Part shown: in pieces, positions 40,215 to 50,967 of the stretch
Numbering within the stretch: position 1 is the first letter of the stretch
Layout: every line of letters begins with the position of its first letter
Assembly (NCBI GenBank): GCA_017473115.1
Contig: JAFUNC010000007.1
Span: forward strand, 80,231-144,230
From: Lachnospiraceae bacterium
GTDB lineage: Bacteria; Bacillota; Clostridia; Lachnospirales; Lachnospiraceae
Length of the DNA stretch: 64,000 bases
Reading direction: 5' to 3'
Notes under the pieces: model-generated
What the model saw: the letters and a program-made list of their open reading frames with translations, nothing else
Database searches by the model: none
Told to the model about the DNA's origin: nothing
Translations under genes and position numbers: made by a program

Positions 40215-42782
40215 ATGAATTTAGTGGAAAAGGTTTTCGGAACACATAGTGAAAGAGAACTGAAACGAATTAATAAAATCGTAGATAAAATCGAAGCGTT
40301 ACGTCCTGACATGCAGGCATTGTCCGATGAGGAACTTCGCGGAAAAACAGCAGAATTCAAGAAGCGTTTTGAGGAAGGCGAAAACTTGGACGATCTTTTG
40401 CCGGAGGCGTTTGCGGTGGTGCGTGAAGCCGGAAAACGTGTACTGGATATGGAGCATTACCGGGTGCAGTTAATCGGTGGTGTTATCTTACACCAGGGTC
40501 GTATTGCAGAAATGAGAACCGGTGAAGGTAAAACATTGGTATCTACCCTGCCGGCATATTTGAATGCATTAGAAGGTAAGGGTGTATATATTGTTACCGT
40601 TAACGATTATCTTGCAAAACGAGATGCAGAGTGGATGGGACAGATTCACGAGTTTTTGGGACTTAAAGTAGGTGTGGTATTGAACAGCCTGAAGGCGGAA
40701 GAGCGCCGTGCGGCATACAATTGCGATATTACTTATGTTACCAATAACGAGTTGGGATTTGATTATCTTCGTGACAATATGGTTATTTATAAAGAGCAAT
40801 TGGTACTTCGTCCGTTGCACTATGCCATCATCGACGAAGTTGACTCTGTTTTAATTGACGAAGCAAGAACACCGTTGATTATTTCCGGACAGAGCGGTAA
40901 GTCCACAAGACTTTATGAGGCATGCGATATTCTTGCGCGCCAGATGAAGCGCGGTAAAGATATGGAAGAGCAGTCTAAAATGGATATTCTGCTTCGCGTA
41001 GAGCAGGAAGAAGACGGCGATTTTATTGTAAATGAAAAAGATAAGGCGGTAAATCTTACAGCAGCCGGTGTGGAGAAGGTAGAGAATTTCTTCCGTATTG
41101 AGAATCTTGCGGATCCCGAAAATCTTGAAATTCAGCATAATATTATCTTAGCGCTGCGTGCACATAATTTGATGTTCCGCGACCAAAACTATGTTGTAAA
41201 AGACGATCAGGTTATGATTGTTGATGAATTTACGGGACGTATTATGCCGGGACGTCGTTTTTCCGATGGTTTGCATCAGGCAATTGAAGCCAAGGAACAT
41301 GTTAAGGTTAAGAGAGAGAGTAAAACACTTGCAACCATCACATTCCAGAACTTCTTTAATAAATTTGATAAAAAAGCCGGTATGACCGGTACTGCATTAA
41401 CAGAGGAAAAAGAATTCCGTAACATTTACGGAATGGATGTTATTGAGATTCCTACCAACAGACCCGTTGCGCGTATTGACCATAATGATGCGGTCTATAA
41501 AACAAAACGCGGCAAATTACTTGCAATTTGTGAAGAAGTGGAAGCATCTCATAAGACCGGACAGCCGGTATTGGTAGGTACCATTACCATTGAGTCTTCG
41601 GAAGAAATCAGCCGTATGCTTCGTAAGCGCGGCATTCCTCATCAGGTTTTGAATGCCAAGTTCCATGAGATGGAGGCTGAAATTGTAGCCAAGGCCGGAC
41701 AGTTCGGTGCGGTAACCATTGCAACCAACATGGCAGGTCGTGGTACGGATATTAAATTGGATGAAAAGTCAAGAGAGGCAGGCGGTCTTAAAATTATCGG
41801 TACGGAGCGTCATGAATCCAGACGTATTGATAATCAGTTGCGCGGTCGTGCGGGACGTCAGGGTGATCCCGGTGAATCCAGATTTTTTATCTCTTTGGAA
41901 GATGACTTAATGCGTCTTTTCGGCTCTGACCGGTTAATGACGGTATTCAATTCTTTGGGTGTGGAAGAAACCCAGGAAATTCAGCATCCGATGTTGACTA
42001 AGACCATTGAGAATGCTCAGAAGCGAATTGAGAATAACAACTTTGGTATCCGTAAGAATCTGTTGGATTATGATCAGGTTATGAATGACCAGAGAGAGAT
42101 TATTTATGCAGAGCGTCTTCGCGTATTAAGCGGTGAAAGCATGCGCGATGTTATCTATAAAATGATTACGGATATTGTAGAAAATACCGTAGATAATTGT
42201 ATCAGTGACGATGCATCCCTTGATGAGTGGGATTTTGCAGAATTAAACAATGCATTATTACCGATCATTCCTCTGGAACCGATTACTGCAGAACGTGTGG
42301 AAAAGCCCAAGAAGAACGCATTAAAGCAGCAGTTGAAGGAAGAAGCGGTTAAATTTTATGAAGCCAAGGAAGCCGAGTTTCCCCAGGCAGATGCAATCCG
42401 TGAAGTGGAACGTGTTGTATTGTTAAAAGCAATTGACCATAAATGGATGGCACACATTGATGATATGGCACAACTTCAGCAGGGAATTCATATGGTGGCA
42501 TACGGACAAAAGGATCCGCTGGTAGAGTATAAGATGAGCGGTTTCGATATGTTTGATGCAATGACGGAAGGAATTCGCGAAGAAACCGTACGATTGATTA
42601 TGCACGTCAGAGTTGAGCAAAAACTGGAGCGTGAGCAGGTGGCTAAGGTAACAGGTACCAACAAAGATGATTCGGTAGCCAAGGGCCCGATAAAGCGCGA
42701 AAATGAGAAGATTTATCCCAACTCACCCTGCCCTTGCGGTTCCGGCAAGAAGTATAAGCAGTGCTGCGGCAGAAACGCATAA
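40215..42782 (+). CDS. secA: Preprotein translocase ATPase SecA
   Basis: SecA drives secreted proteins through SecYEG with ATP. The 855-residue protein has the DEAD motor Walker A (MRTGEGKT), the [19 protein letters not shown] motif, [20 protein letters not shown], the second nucleotide-binding fold ([23 protein letters not shown]) and a C-terminal zinc motif [13 protein letters not shown] for SecB or ribosome contact. The ATG at 40215 has TGGAGAA upstream; the in-frame TTG at 40203 is inside that site. Length is normal. A terminator separates it from prfB. Confidence 0.97.
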   Translation: MNLVEKVFGTHSERELKRINKIVDKIEALRPDMQALSDEELRGKTAEFKKRFEEGENLDDLLPEAFAVVREAGKRVLDMEHYRVQLIGGVILHQGRIAEMRTGEGKTLVSTLPAYLNALEGKGVYIVTVNDYLAKRDAEWMGQIHEFLGLKVGVVLNSLKAEERRAAYNCDITYVTNNELGFDYLRDNMVIYKEQLVLRPLHYAIIDEVDSVLIDEARTPLIISGQSGKSTRLYEACDILARQMKRGKDMEEQSKMDILLRVEQEEDGDFIVNEKDKAVNLTAAGVEKVENFFRIENLADPENLEIQHNIILALRAHNLMFRDQNYVVKDDQVMIVDEFTGRIMPGRRFSDGLHQAIEAKEHVKVKRESKTLATITFQNFFNKFDKKAGMTGTALTEEKEFRNIYGMDVIEIPTNRPVARIDHNDAVYKTKRGKLLAICEEVEASHKTGQPVLVGTITIESSEEISRMLRKRGIPHQVLNAKFHEMEAEIVAKAGQFGAVTIATNMAGRGTDIKLDEKSREAGGLKIIGTERHESRRIDNQLRGRAGRQGDPGESRFFISLEDDLMRLFGSDRLMTVFNSLGVEETQEIQHPMLTKTIENAQKRIENNNFGIRKNLLDYDQVMNDQREIIYAERLRVLSGESMRDVIYKMITDIVENTVDNCISDDASLDEWDFAELNNALLPIIPLEPITAERVEKPKKNALKQQLKEEAVKFYEAKEAEFPQADAIREVERVVLLKAIDHKWMAHIDDMAQLQQGIHMVAYGQKDPLVEYKMSGFDMFDAMTEGIREETVRLIMHVRVEQKLEREQVAKVTGTNKDDSVAKGPIKRENEKIYPNSPCPCGSGKKYKQCCGRNA

Positions 42783-42802
42783 AAGGTAAAATATTGAAAT
42801 GT

Positions 42803-42850
42803 ACACCCGGTAAGGTTGGCTTGCAAAGCGCATGTTGCCGGGTGTCTTTT
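42803..42850 (+). terminator. Terminator between secA and prfB
   Basis: ACACCCGG (42803-42810) pairs with CCGGGTGT (42838-42845); an inner GCTT/AAGC pair and a CTTTT tail follow. Confidence 0.75.
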
Positions 42851-42885
42851 ATAAATAAATCAAAAAGAAAAGGTGGTGACGCAAA

Positions 42886-44023
42886 GTGGTTGAATTAGAT
42901 GCAATGAAAAGCGAATTGCAGACCTATGTAACTCCATTGGCGGAAGTGAGGGATTCACTTTGACTTAGTGAATAAGACTGAGCGGGTGAAGGAATTGGAA
43001 AGAGAAAGTCAGGAGCCCGGATTCTGGGACAATCCCGAGATTTCCAATCGTAAAATGAAAGAAATGAAGAATCTTCAGGATACTATCGATATGTATAACC
43101 ATTTGGAAAGCCAGTTGGAAGATATCGGTATGCTGATTCAAATGGCGTATGAAGAAAATGATGCAGAGTTGGTGGCAGATATCCGTGCCGAACTGGATGA
43201 ATTTGTGGAAGAATTTGAGAAAATACGTATTTCAACACTTTTATCGGAAGAATATGATACCAACAATGCAATTCTCAGATTGAATGCCGGTGCCGGCGGA
43301 ACGGAAAGTTGTGACTGGGCAGCCATGCTTTATCGCATGTACGTACGATGGGCGGAGCGTAAGGGGTATACAGTGGAAGTGCTGGATTATCAGGATGGTG
43401 ATGAAGCCGGAATCAAGTCCGTGTCATGGCAGGTAAACGGCTTGAATGCATATGGTTATTTAAAGTCTGAAAAGGGTGTGCATCGTTTGGTGCGTATTTC
43501 CCCTTTTAATGCGCAGGGAAAGCGACAGACATCTTTTGTTTCTTTGGATGTAATGCCTGAATTGCCGGAAGATGTGGAACTGGATATTAATCCGGATGAT
43601 TTGCGCATAGATACGTATCGAAGCAGTGGTGCCGGTGGTCAGCATATTAATAAGACGTCTTCGGCAGTTCGAATTACACACATTCCCACCGGCGTAGTGG
43701 TACAGTGCCAGAATGAGCGTTCACAGCACAGCAATAAAGATAAGGCAATGCAGATGTTAAGGGCCAAATTATTGATGTTAAAGCAGGAAGCAAATGCGGA
43801 GAAATTATCCGATATCCGGGGAGAAATCAAAGAAATCGGATGGGGCAGTCAGATACGTTCATATGTTATGCAGCCATATACTTTGGTTAAGGATACCAGA
43901 ACCGGTGAAGAAACCGGTAATGTAGATGCGGTTTTAGACGGTGATTTGGATAAAATGATGACGGCCTACCTAAAGTGGAAAAGCCTCGGAGGTAAAGCCG
44001 TCGGTGATGATACCGTTGATTAA
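42886..44023 (+). CDS. prfB: Peptide chain release factor 2 with programmed +1 frameshift
   Basis: A GTG at 42886, 7 bases after AGGTGGTGA, opens 25 codons that end at CTT TGA (42958-42963) followed by C. Shifting +1 at this CTTTGAC site, with the SD-like GAGGGA just upstream, joins the frame to DLVNKTERVKEL and on to 44023, giving 378 residues. The factor has the ISPFN anticodon-like region and GAGGQHINKTSSAVR with the GGQ peptidyl-hydrolysis motif. RF2 reads UGA and UAA; low RF2 stalls at the UGA and promotes shifting, a known autoregulation. Its last four bases overlap the convergent gene at 44020. Confidence 0.95.
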
Positions 44024-44772
44024 TGATTCAGACGTTTGGCCGATAAATCCGTATAAAAACAGGCAGAAGCGGTGTTCATATAGGGAATCAACCAAAGGTT
44101 TCCGATACCGAATGTCAATAGTGAAATGAATTGTAAAGGAAGGAAGCTTAAGTTTAGTCCGAGAAGGCGAACTTTGCTTCCTTTCATTAACCATATACTC
44201 ATCTTCATTGCTTTTGCGGCAGTGAGAGAAGGCATATCTACCAACATGAAATAAACGGGTTCAAAATATAGACAAATCAGAAAATATATCAGTTCTCCCA
44301 CACCCAGAATCAAATAAGCAATTCCCATATATTGTAATACTTCAGGTTTTGCATTCATTAGTTCTTCCATCGTAAAAACAGGCATAAAGAAAAGCGTGTA
44401 AATTACATAGGGAAGCGTACAGACCATATGAGTCAATGATAACATCAGTGAAACTTTTAGGGCTTTATCAGGATTGTGTGTAAAAGCATAAAAAAGATCA
44501 TACAGTGAAGCCCTTGATTTGCCGGTGGATACGTTTAGATAAAAGTATGCAACGCCCATTTGCAGAAGCCCTGCAAATAAATCAATCAATAATGTTGTAA
44601 ATTCATAAATAAGCAATTCCATAACACTGCCGCCGCCGGGGTATACCATCAGGCAACAGGTGCACAGATTTGTAAGCATAATGTACATAAACGTAAAGAA
44701 GACTGCTGTCCACATATGTGACAGCAGTTGTTCTCTTGCATATGCTTTGATTTCTTTGATTTTAGAATACAT
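44020..44772 (-). CDS. DUF975-type polytopic membrane protein
   Basis: The 250-residue protein has about six hydrophobic segments and the DUF975 flavour: KEIKAYAREQLLSHMWTAV at the start and the C-terminal AKAMKMSIWLMKGSKVRLLGLNLSFLPL then LSFLTFGIGNLWLIPYMNTASACFY-like segments. Function unknown. Its stop codon region overlaps the end of prfB by four bases tail to tail. The next minus-strand gene upstream, the SprA-like protein, ends 15 bases before its start, suggesting one transcript. Confidence 0.75.
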   Translation of the reverse strand: MYSKIKEIKAYAREQLLSHMWTAVFFTFMYIMLTNLCTCCLMVYPGGGSVMELLIYEFTTLLIDLFAGLLQMGVAYFYLNVSTGKSRASLYDLFYAFTHNPDKALKVSLMLSLTHMVCTLPYVIYTLFFMPVFTMEELMNAKPEVLQYMGIAYLILGVGELIYFLICLYFEPVYFMLVDMPSLTAAKAMKMSIWLMKGSKVRLLGLNLSFLPLQFISLLTFGIGNLWLIPYMNTASACFYTDLSAKRLNH

Positions 44773-44787
44773 AATATATCCTGCCTT

Positions 44788-45282
44788 TTATTTCAGTGAT
44801 ACGTCAAAATTAGAACCGGTAAAAGCATCTTTCTGTAATTTCTTCAGTTCTTTTGTATAGGGATTTTCCTCGTTGGCATATTGAATTCTGGTACTGGTTA
44901 CGCCTCCGGATACATAAGAGCGTCCGCATTCCGGGCACACGGATGTGTGTATTCTTACACTTGCCTGTAATACTTTGCCGTTATCCTGAGCGGCTTTTTT
45001 GTAAGCGTTGGACACATGTTCCTGTTCGTGAGCACGCACGGCGGTACCGGCTGCCAAAGGCGATATATGCTGGGCAGACTTAAAAGAAACCATTTCGTCG
45101 GAACCGTCCTGATATTTGCGGTTGGCGCAGGTCTGGCATTCGCCGGAAGGGTCTGCTTTTTTGATGCCGGAAACATCATTATTTTCTTTTTTATCTGTAA
45201 GAGGAGCACCGGGGATTACGATTTTGTCGGCATTGTTTACGTTCTGATAATCCATGGCACCAATATATGCGATTCCGTTCAT
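44788..45282 (-). CDS. Putative SprA-like metallopeptidase family protein
   Basis: The 164-residue protein has HEQEH within AVRAHEQEHVSNA near residue 87, like the HExxH-type zinc site of the SprA-related family, preceded by a CxxC pair (CQTCANRKYQDGSDEMVSF) and followed by a CPECG pair. No signal peptide is visible. The start follows AAGGAGA. It is much shorter than known SprA-like proteins, so it may be a minimal catalytic or zinc-binding core. Proteolysis is inference; the glutamine in H-E-Q-E-H at position three is compatible with HExxH. Confidence 0.6.
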   Translation of the reverse strand: MNGIAYIGAMDYQNVNNADKIVIPGAPLTDKKENNDVSGIKKADPSGECQTCANRKYQDGSDEMVSFKSAQHISPLAAGTAVRAHEQEHVSNAYKKAAQDNGKVLQASVRIHTSVCPECGRSYVSGGVTSTRIQYANEENPYTKELKKLQKDAFTGSNFDVSLK

Positions 45283-45360
45283 AGGCGTCTCCTTTCTGAA
45301 ATATTGCTGTATTTCAAGTATATTGTTATGTTTGTTACAGTAACTGTAATTACAATTTAT

Positions 45361-45768
45361 CTACTGTTCCGAGGGTATTTCGCTATATTCCGGTAATGAA
45401 AACATATATGAAGTATATTCGTCCATACTCATTCCGTATAGTTGCTCCAATGTTTCGTCCAACTGTTCCCGGTATTCCTCATTAAAGAATACATTATAAA
45501 AGACAAAACCCGTAAAGGCGGTGTTGCCGATTAGAGCAATACAGGACACGATGATTGCGATTCGTGCATTGAGTTGATAGTGGGCGGTATTTCCTTTGGA
45601 TAAAACCGCAAATATAATGGATAATCCGCCGAAGATAAAAGGAAAAATCATAGTGCCGAATAAAGCAGTAATGACTGCCGCAAAGGCAAAGGTGCCGGCG
45701 GTCTTGGCCATAGCAAAATGGCGATAGTTTGGCTCGGAAGTATTCATAGTTTGCCTCATAAAATTCAA
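45361..45768 (-). CDS. Small membrane protein, DUF4190-like layout
   Basis: Two or three hydrophobic segments (about residues 24-57 and 68-92) lie in an otherwise polar 135-residue protein, with GTMIFPFIFGGLSIIFAVLSKG resembling small DUF4190-type proteins, and an acidic C-terminal tail. Three in-frame ATG codons lie near the start (45768, 45759, 45747); the third has GAGG 6 bases upstream and may be the true one, giving 128 residues. Function unknown; it is divergent from tex. Confidence 0.55.
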   Translation of the reverse strand: MNFMRQTMNTSEPNYRHFAMAKTAGTFAFAAVITALFGTMIFPFIFGGLSIIFAVLSKGNTAHYQLNARIAIIVSCIALIGNTAFTGFVFYNVFFNEEYREQLDETLEQLYGMSMDEYTSYMFSLPEYSEIPSEQ

Positions 45769-45846
45769 AATAAGTACACTTTTTTACAGTATAACACGGG
45801 GGAAGAAGAATGAAAAGAAAAAAACAATGCTTTTACCTTAATTTAG

Positions 45847-45876
45847 TTGCGAAAAACATGTGAAATCGAGTATACT
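45847..45876 (+). promoter_or_regulatory. Promoter of tex
   Basis: TTGCGA (45847-45852), 18 bases and TATACT (45871-45876). Confidence 0.6.
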
Positions 45877-45922
45877 TGGATAGGAATAGGGACATGCAGT
45901 CCGATAGTTTCAGGAGGAAAAA

Positions 45923-48259
45923 ATGGATATTGCATTACAACTTGCAAAAGAATTGCAAATCAAGAAAGAACAGGTGGATGTAACCATCAAATTAATTGAT
46001 GAAGGAAATACCATTCCTTTTATTGCAAGATATCGTAAGGACGTTACGGGGAATCTAAATGATGAAGTTCTTCGTAATTTGAATGAAAGACTTACGTATT
46101 TGCGTAATCTTTGCGAAAAGCAGGAACAGGTAATTTCCAGTATTGAAGAGCAGGGAAAAATGACCGAGGAACTGCGCAAACAGATTCTGGAAGCGACTAC
46201 TTTGGTGGCAGTGGAGGATTTATATCGTCCGTACAGACCCAAGCGTAAAACCAGAGCGGGCATTGCGAAAGAAAAGGGATTGGAGCCGCTGGCAGAATTG
46301 ATTCTTGCTCAGGAAACGGAAGAATCACTGGAAAAAAGTGCAGAAAGTTATCTTTCGGAAGAAAAAGGTGTGACAACCGTAGAGGAAGCAATTGCCGGAG
46401 CAAGGGATATTATTGCGGAAATGATTTCCGATGATGCGGCACACAGAACATATATCCGTGAGGCTACCATGGAAGAAGGTATTATTATGAGTAGCCTTAA
46501 AAAGGAAGAAAAAGAAAAAATCTTTGAAATGTATTACGATTACTCCGAACCTGTGAAAAAGGTTGCCGGACATCGTGTACTTGCTTTGAATCGAGGAGAA
46601 GATAAAGAAGTATTAAAGGTCAAAATTGAGGCTCCCAAGGAGAGGATTTTACAATATTTAAATAAAAAGACTATAAAAAACGAGAATCCGTACACATCAC
46701 CGGTGATTACGGCAGCGGCAGAAGATGCTTATGACAGATTAATTGCACCTGCCATTGAAAGAGAGATTCGTAACGAATTAACGGAAAAAGCGGAAGACGG
46801 GGCAATCTCCGTATTCGGAAAGAATTTGGAACAGTTGCTTTTACAGCCGCCTATTTTAGGCAAAGTGGTTTTGGGCTGGGACCCTGCGTTCCGTACCGGC
46901 TGTAAGTTGGCAGTGGTGGATCCCACCGGTAAGGTTTTGACCACAACTGTTATTTTTCCTACGGCACCGCAGAATAAGGTAGAAGAATCTAAAAAAGTCT
47001 TAAAACAGATAATTAAAAAATATAATGTAGATTTAATTTCTGTCGGAAACGGCACAGCGTCAAGAGAATCTGAACAAGTTATCGTAGAATTACTAAAAGA
47101 GATTGACCGCCCTGTTCAATACGTAATTGTAAATGAAGCGGGGGCATCCGTGTATTCTGCAAGTAAACTTGCAACTGAGGAGTTCCCTAATTTTGATGTA
47201 GGACAGAGAAGTGCGGCATCTATTGCAAGAAGATTACAGGATCCTTTGGCTGAGTTGGTAAAAATTGATCCGAAATCCATTGGGGTAGGGCAGTATCAGC
47301 ATGATATGAATCAGAAGAAACTGGGTGAAGCCTTAAGCGGAGTGGTAGAAGACAGTGTAAATAAGGTAGGTGTGGATCTGAATACCGCATCAGCACCGCT
47401 TTTGGAATATATTTCGGGAATTTCTAAAGTAATCGCCAAGAATATAGTTGATTATCGAGAGGCAAACGGTAGATTTACCAATCGTCAGCAACTTTTGAAA
47501 GTAGCAAAACTTGGTCCCAAAGCGTATGAGCAGTGCGCGGGATTTATGCGTATTACCGACGGAGACAATCCTTTGGATGCTACAAGTGTGCATCCTGAGT
47601 CTTATGACGCAACCATGAAACTTTTGGAAAAACTGGGTCTTACCATGGAAGATGTGAAAGAAGCCCAGAAGAAAGCGGCGGCTAATAAGGGCAAAAAAGA
47701 AACAAATAAGAAAACAACGAAACCGAAAGAACGAAAGGTTGTAATTCGCAATACCAATACCGCAATGGGACTGGCTATGGCGAAGGCTATGGAAAAGGCC
47801 AATGTGACCGAAATTGTAGAGCCGGTAAAAGAAACGAAGGAAGTGAGCGGTCTCGCATCCAAAGTTCGTGATAAAAAGAAACTTGCGGAAGAACTTGGAA
47901 TCGGCGAAATTACTTTGACAGATATATTAAATGAATTGGAGAAACCCGCCCGTGATCCCAGAGAAAGCATGCCGGCACCGATTTTAAGAAGCGACGTATT
48001 GGATATGGAAGACTTAAAGCCGGGTATGGTGTTAAAAGGAACGGTTCGAAATGTAATCGATTTTGGCGCATTTGTGGATATCGGTGTACACCAGGACGGT
48101 TTGGTACACATTTCCCGCATTACAAACCGGTTTATTAAGCATCCGTTGGAAGCGGTTAGTGTTGGTGATGTCGTAGATGTAAAAGTTCTGGACGTTGATT
48201 TGGCGAAGAAACGTATCAGCCTTACCATGCGTTTGGATGAAAAAAAGGAACAAAAATGA
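45923..48259 (+). CDS. tex: Tex-family RNA-binding transcription accessory protein
   Basis: The 778-residue protein has the N-terminal helical Tex region (ATTLVAVEDLYRPYRPKRKT), a YqgF-like domain (VVLGWDPAFRTGCKLAVVDP), helix-hairpin-helix motifs (LNTASAPLLEYISGISKVIA) and a C-terminal S1 RNA-binding domain (LKPGMVLKGTVRNVIDFGAF). Tex/Spt6-like proteins bind nucleic acid and RNA polymerase. It is about 50-60 residues longer than usual because a Lys-rich linker (about 585-640) lies between the HhH and S1 parts. AGGAGG precedes ATG. It is monocistronic. Confidence 0.92.
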   Translation: MDIALQLAKELQIKKEQVDVTIKLIDEGNTIPFIARYRKDVTGNLNDEVLRNLNERLTYLRNLCEKQEQVISSIEEQGKMTEELRKQILEATTLVAVEDLYRPYRPKRKTRAGIAKEKGLEPLAELILAQETEESLEKSAESYLSEEKGVTTVEEAIAGARDIIAEMISDDAAHRTYIREATMEEGIIMSSLKKEEKEKIFEMYYDYSEPVKKVAGHRVLALNRGEDKEVLKVKIEAPKERILQYLNKKTIKNENPYTSPVITAAAEDAYDRLIAPAIEREIRNELTEKAEDGAISVFGKNLEQLLLQPPILGKVVLGWDPAFRTGCKLAVVDPTGKVLTTTVIFPTAPQNKVEESKKVLKQIIKKYNVDLISVGNGTASRESEQVIVELLKEIDRPVQYVIVNEAGASVYSASKLATEEFPNFDVGQRSAASIARRLQDPLAELVKIDPKSIGVGQYQHDMNQKKLGEALSGVVEDSVNKVGVDLNTASAPLLEYISGISKVIAKNIVDYREANGRFTNRQQLLKVAKLGPKAYEQCAGFMRITDGDNPLDATSVHPESYDATMKLLEKLGLTMEDVKEAQKKAAANKGKKETNKKTTKPKERKVVIRNTNTAMGLAMAKAMEKANVTEIVEPVKETKEVSGLASKVRDKKKLAEELGIGEITLTDILNELEKPARDPRESMPAPILRSDVLDMEDLKPGMVLKGTVRNVIDFGAFVDIGVHQDGLVHISRITNRFIKHPLEAVSVGDVVDVKVLDVDLAKKRISLTMRLDEKKEQK

Positions 48260-48321
48260 CGTTTATGTCACCTGTATAGACATTTGAAACGCTCGGAGAA
48301 GCACCATTAAAAGATAAAACA

Positions 48322-48366
48322 AAAATCCCTTATGCGACAGAGATGATGTCGCGTAAGGGATTTTTT
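48322..48366 (+). terminator. Terminator of tex
   Basis: AAAATCCCTTATGCGACA pairs over 18 bp (one G-T) with the strand at 48347-48364, with a 7-base loop and a T6 tail. Confidence 0.9.
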
Positions 48367-48440
48367 GATATTACATCAAAGAGTTATTTCTGTATAGATG
48401 TTTCGATAGGGATAATTTATTGGACAATTGTGTCATGTTT

Positions 48441-49508
48441 TTACTTATGATACTTGTCCGTAAAAGTTATGTTTAAATCCACATTGCCTTCAATACCATT
48501 TACGGTGCCGCTGTCCGTATACTGCCACATGGAAATTTCATAAGGAAAATATACATATGTGTCATAAAATGCGAACCACTTTTCGTAATCATTTAGACGT
48601 TCCATTTCCAACATATCGCAGTAGGTTTTCAGGTTGCCGTAAATCATAGGTGTATAGCCGGCTTCTTCCAAACGTTCGCAGAAGGCGATTACGTAATCGG
48701 TTCTTTGCGTGGCGGTTAAATTAGCGGTTCTTGCGCTGCTGTCATTGACATCTTCCACATCGATGGCGATGGGATAGGTAACATTGTAGGGAGCAAGTGC
48801 TTCAATGACTGCTTCGGCTTCTTCAATTGCTTCTTCCTCACTGATTGCCTGGGTAAAGAAATATGCCCCGACATCAATGCCGTTATAGGTTGCCCCCATC
48901 ATATTGGCGTCCAGAGTGTCATCAATTACAATTTCGCCTGTGCCATAGCCTCGGATACCGACACGAATCATGGCATAATCGACGCCGTCTCCGGCAACTT
49001 TTGACCAGTCAATGTCTCCCTGATAACGGGATAAATCAATTCCTTTGAGAGATTTTACTCCGCCATTTACCTGATATTCCATTTCACCGCGGGTATTTAC
49101 CACTAAACCGGTGGGGTCGTAAGTGCGGGCCGGAATGTTGCTTGAAATAGGTTCGAACTGATATCTTCCGTTATTATAAAAGACAATGTCATTGGGAAAC
49201 AGAAGACGTAATTCATGTACAATGCCGGTGCCGTTCATATAGGCATCTTTAATATCTTCTCTGATTTCTTCCTTGCCTTCTTCGCCGCCTTCCAACTTGG
49301 CTTCGGCAACCAGAGCATCGACTTCATCGGCGGTATATGTCCGATCCGGTTCCAAATTCATCATAACTTCCTGTTCCGCTTCCTGCGATTTATTGTTGCT
49401 TACCACAAGAAAGAGTATGGCGATGCAACAAATCAAAGATAAAATACTTGTAATATTGGCCGTAATCAAAAGCGGATTGATACGGGATTTTCTTCTTTCT
49501 TTTTCCAT
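48441..49508 (-). CDS. Membrane-anchored GH25 muramidase (lysozyme)
   Basis: A basic N terminus and one membrane helix (about residues 12-38) anchor a 355-residue protein whose C-terminal part (about 155-355) is a glycoside hydrolase 25 domain: LKGIDLSRYQGDIDW with the first aspartate, MIRVGIRGYG, DVGAYFFTQAIS and the catalytic pair in IAIDVEDV. It should cleave beta-1,4 bonds between N-acetylmuramate and N-acetylglucosamine. I take the ATG at 49508; a further in-frame extension to 49592 runs into the promoter. Single gene, divergent from the acyltransferase. Confidence 0.88.
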   Translation of the reverse strand: MEKERRKSRINPLLITANITSILSLICCIAILFLVVSNNKSQEAEQEVMMNLEPDRTYTADEVDALVAEAKLEGGEEGKEEIREDIKDAYMNGTGIVHELRLLFPNDIVFYNNGRYQFEPISSNIPARTYDPTGLVVNTRGEMEYQVNGGVKSLKGIDLSRYQGDIDWSKVAGDGVDYAMIRVGIRGYGTGEIVIDDTLDANMMGATYNGIDVGAYFFTQAISEEEAIEEAEAVIEALAPYNVTYPIAIDVEDVNDSSARTANLTATQRTDYVIAFCERLEEAGYTPMIYGNLKTYCDMLEMERLNDYEKWFAFYDTYVYFPYEISMWQYTDSGTVNGIEGNVDLNITFTDKYHK

Positions 49509-49563
49509 ATAACTTCTTGTCCAGAAAAACTGAACATTTCCCCTTTCGTTTTTACACAGAATC

Positions 49564-49592
49564 ATTATAACGGATAAAAACAAAATATACAA
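49564..49592 (-). promoter_or_regulatory. Promoter of the GH25 gene
   Basis: On the minus strand TTGTAT (49592-49587), 17 bases and TATAAT (49569-49564). Confidence 0.62.
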
Positions 49593-49736
49593 TGGAAGAA
49601 AAAGTAAACAATTTTGTTTTTTACATATATTAACAGATAAAAGTAATAAGGGAATAGAGCAGATATAAAAAATTTTATTAGTAATATAGGAAGTTCTTTG
49701 TTATAATAGTCATGATTTGAAAAAAGGAGTTCGAAT

Positions 49737-50912
49737 ATGCTTGCAAGAATAAAAAAAGAACTGCGGCTTTTATACAGTTCCAAGGCACAATCGAATAACG
49801 GTAAGCGCATTACCTATTTGGATATGGTACGCGGCATTGCTATTTTTCTTGTGGTAGTAGGTCACAGCGGATTGATTGATTTTAGTAAAAATATATGGTT
49901 GTCTACATTCCATCTTCCGGCCTTCTTTTTGGTGTCCGGTATTTTGATGCAGTTAAAAAAGGAAGAAGAACAACCGGCCGGCAAGATTTTACGACATAAA
50001 ATAAAGAGTATTATGCTGCCGTACATCTGGTTTTCGATAGGATCTTTAGGGGTTGATTTGGTTCAAATTTTACGCGGAGTATTTACTTGGGATATGCTGA
50101 AAGAGCATGTGATACAGACCGTTACATTGCAAGGGTACTCGGTTCTTTGGTTTTTGCCGGTATTGTTATTTGCGGAACTTTTTGTGTATGCAATTTTAAA
50201 ATTATGCAGACATTTTATAAAGAAGAAAGTGATTGCGGTCATCGTATCCGTTGCAACGGTTTTGCTTATGGCAGTTGGGGCATTTTACGGATATCACGCG
50301 CTTGCAAATACAGGGCTTACAGCCCTTTGGTTGGCAGAGTTACGCGTGTTGACTAAATCAGTCATAGCAGCATCATTGATCGGATTCGGGTACTTAACCG
50401 GAATGTTGCTTCAATCAATTCCTAAAAAAGACAAGAAAACAAAAACAGGGATTGTCCATTGGCTTAGCGAATTTCGTATTGGTGGTTTACTGTTGGGCGG
50501 TTGTTTGTTTGCAATCAATATTTTAGTGGTTCCGTATATTCAGTTGATGGATTTAAACAATGTAAATATAGGTAATCCGCTCTTATATGTAGGACTTGGT
50601 CTGACCGGAGGTCTCGGACTACTGTTTATATGCAAAAGCATTCCGAATGTTCCCCTGATAACCTTTTATGGTCAAAATTCATTGATTGTAATGTGCACAC
50701 ATTTGAATTTTTACATTATGAATACCGGTATGATTATCGGACGGGATGTATTTGTTCCGCTTCCCGGACCGGATGGGTTGCAATTTATGGTCGGTTCCAT
50801 TGTTTGCACTATGCTTTTGGAAATCCCCGTGATTCTGTTTATAAGAATGTTTTTACCATTTATAATAGGTCAAAAATATAAGGTGTCGAATGGTGCGGAT
50901 AAAAAAATATAA
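49737..50912 (+). CDS. Acyltransferase 3 family membrane protein
   Basis: About ten membrane helices fill this 391-residue protein. The start RITYLDMVRGIAIFLVVVGH holds the family's catalytic histidine in helix 1, and STFHLPAFFLVSG is the second conserved motif. Such proteins O-acetylate or acylate cell-surface sugars at the membrane. AAGGAG lies 8 bases before the ATG. It has no glycosyltransferase neighbours, so the acceptor is unknown. The next element downstream is the FMN riboswitch. Confidence 0.85.
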   Translation: MLARIKKELRLLYSSKAQSNNGKRITYLDMVRGIAIFLVVVGHSGLIDFSKNIWLSTFHLPAFFLVSGILMQLKKEEEQPAGKILRHKIKSIMLPYIWFSIGSLGVDLVQILRGVFTWDMLKEHVIQTVTLQGYSVLWFLPVLLFAELFVYAILKLCRHFIKKKVIAVIVSVATVLLMAVGAFYGYHALANTGLTALWLAELRVLTKSVIAASLIGFGYLTGMLLQSIPKKDKKTKTGIVHWLSEFRIGGLLLGGCLFAINILVVPYIQLMDLNNVNIGNPLLYVGLGLTGGLGLLFICKSIPNVPLITFYGQNSLIVMCTHLNFYIMNTGMIIGRDVFVPLPGPDGLQFMVGSIVCTMLLEIPVILFIRMFLPFIIGQKYKVSNGADKKI

Positions 50913-50967
50913 TATCCGGTTGCAATATAAGCAGTCCGGTAGTATTATAAGGAAGAAAATAAAATAG

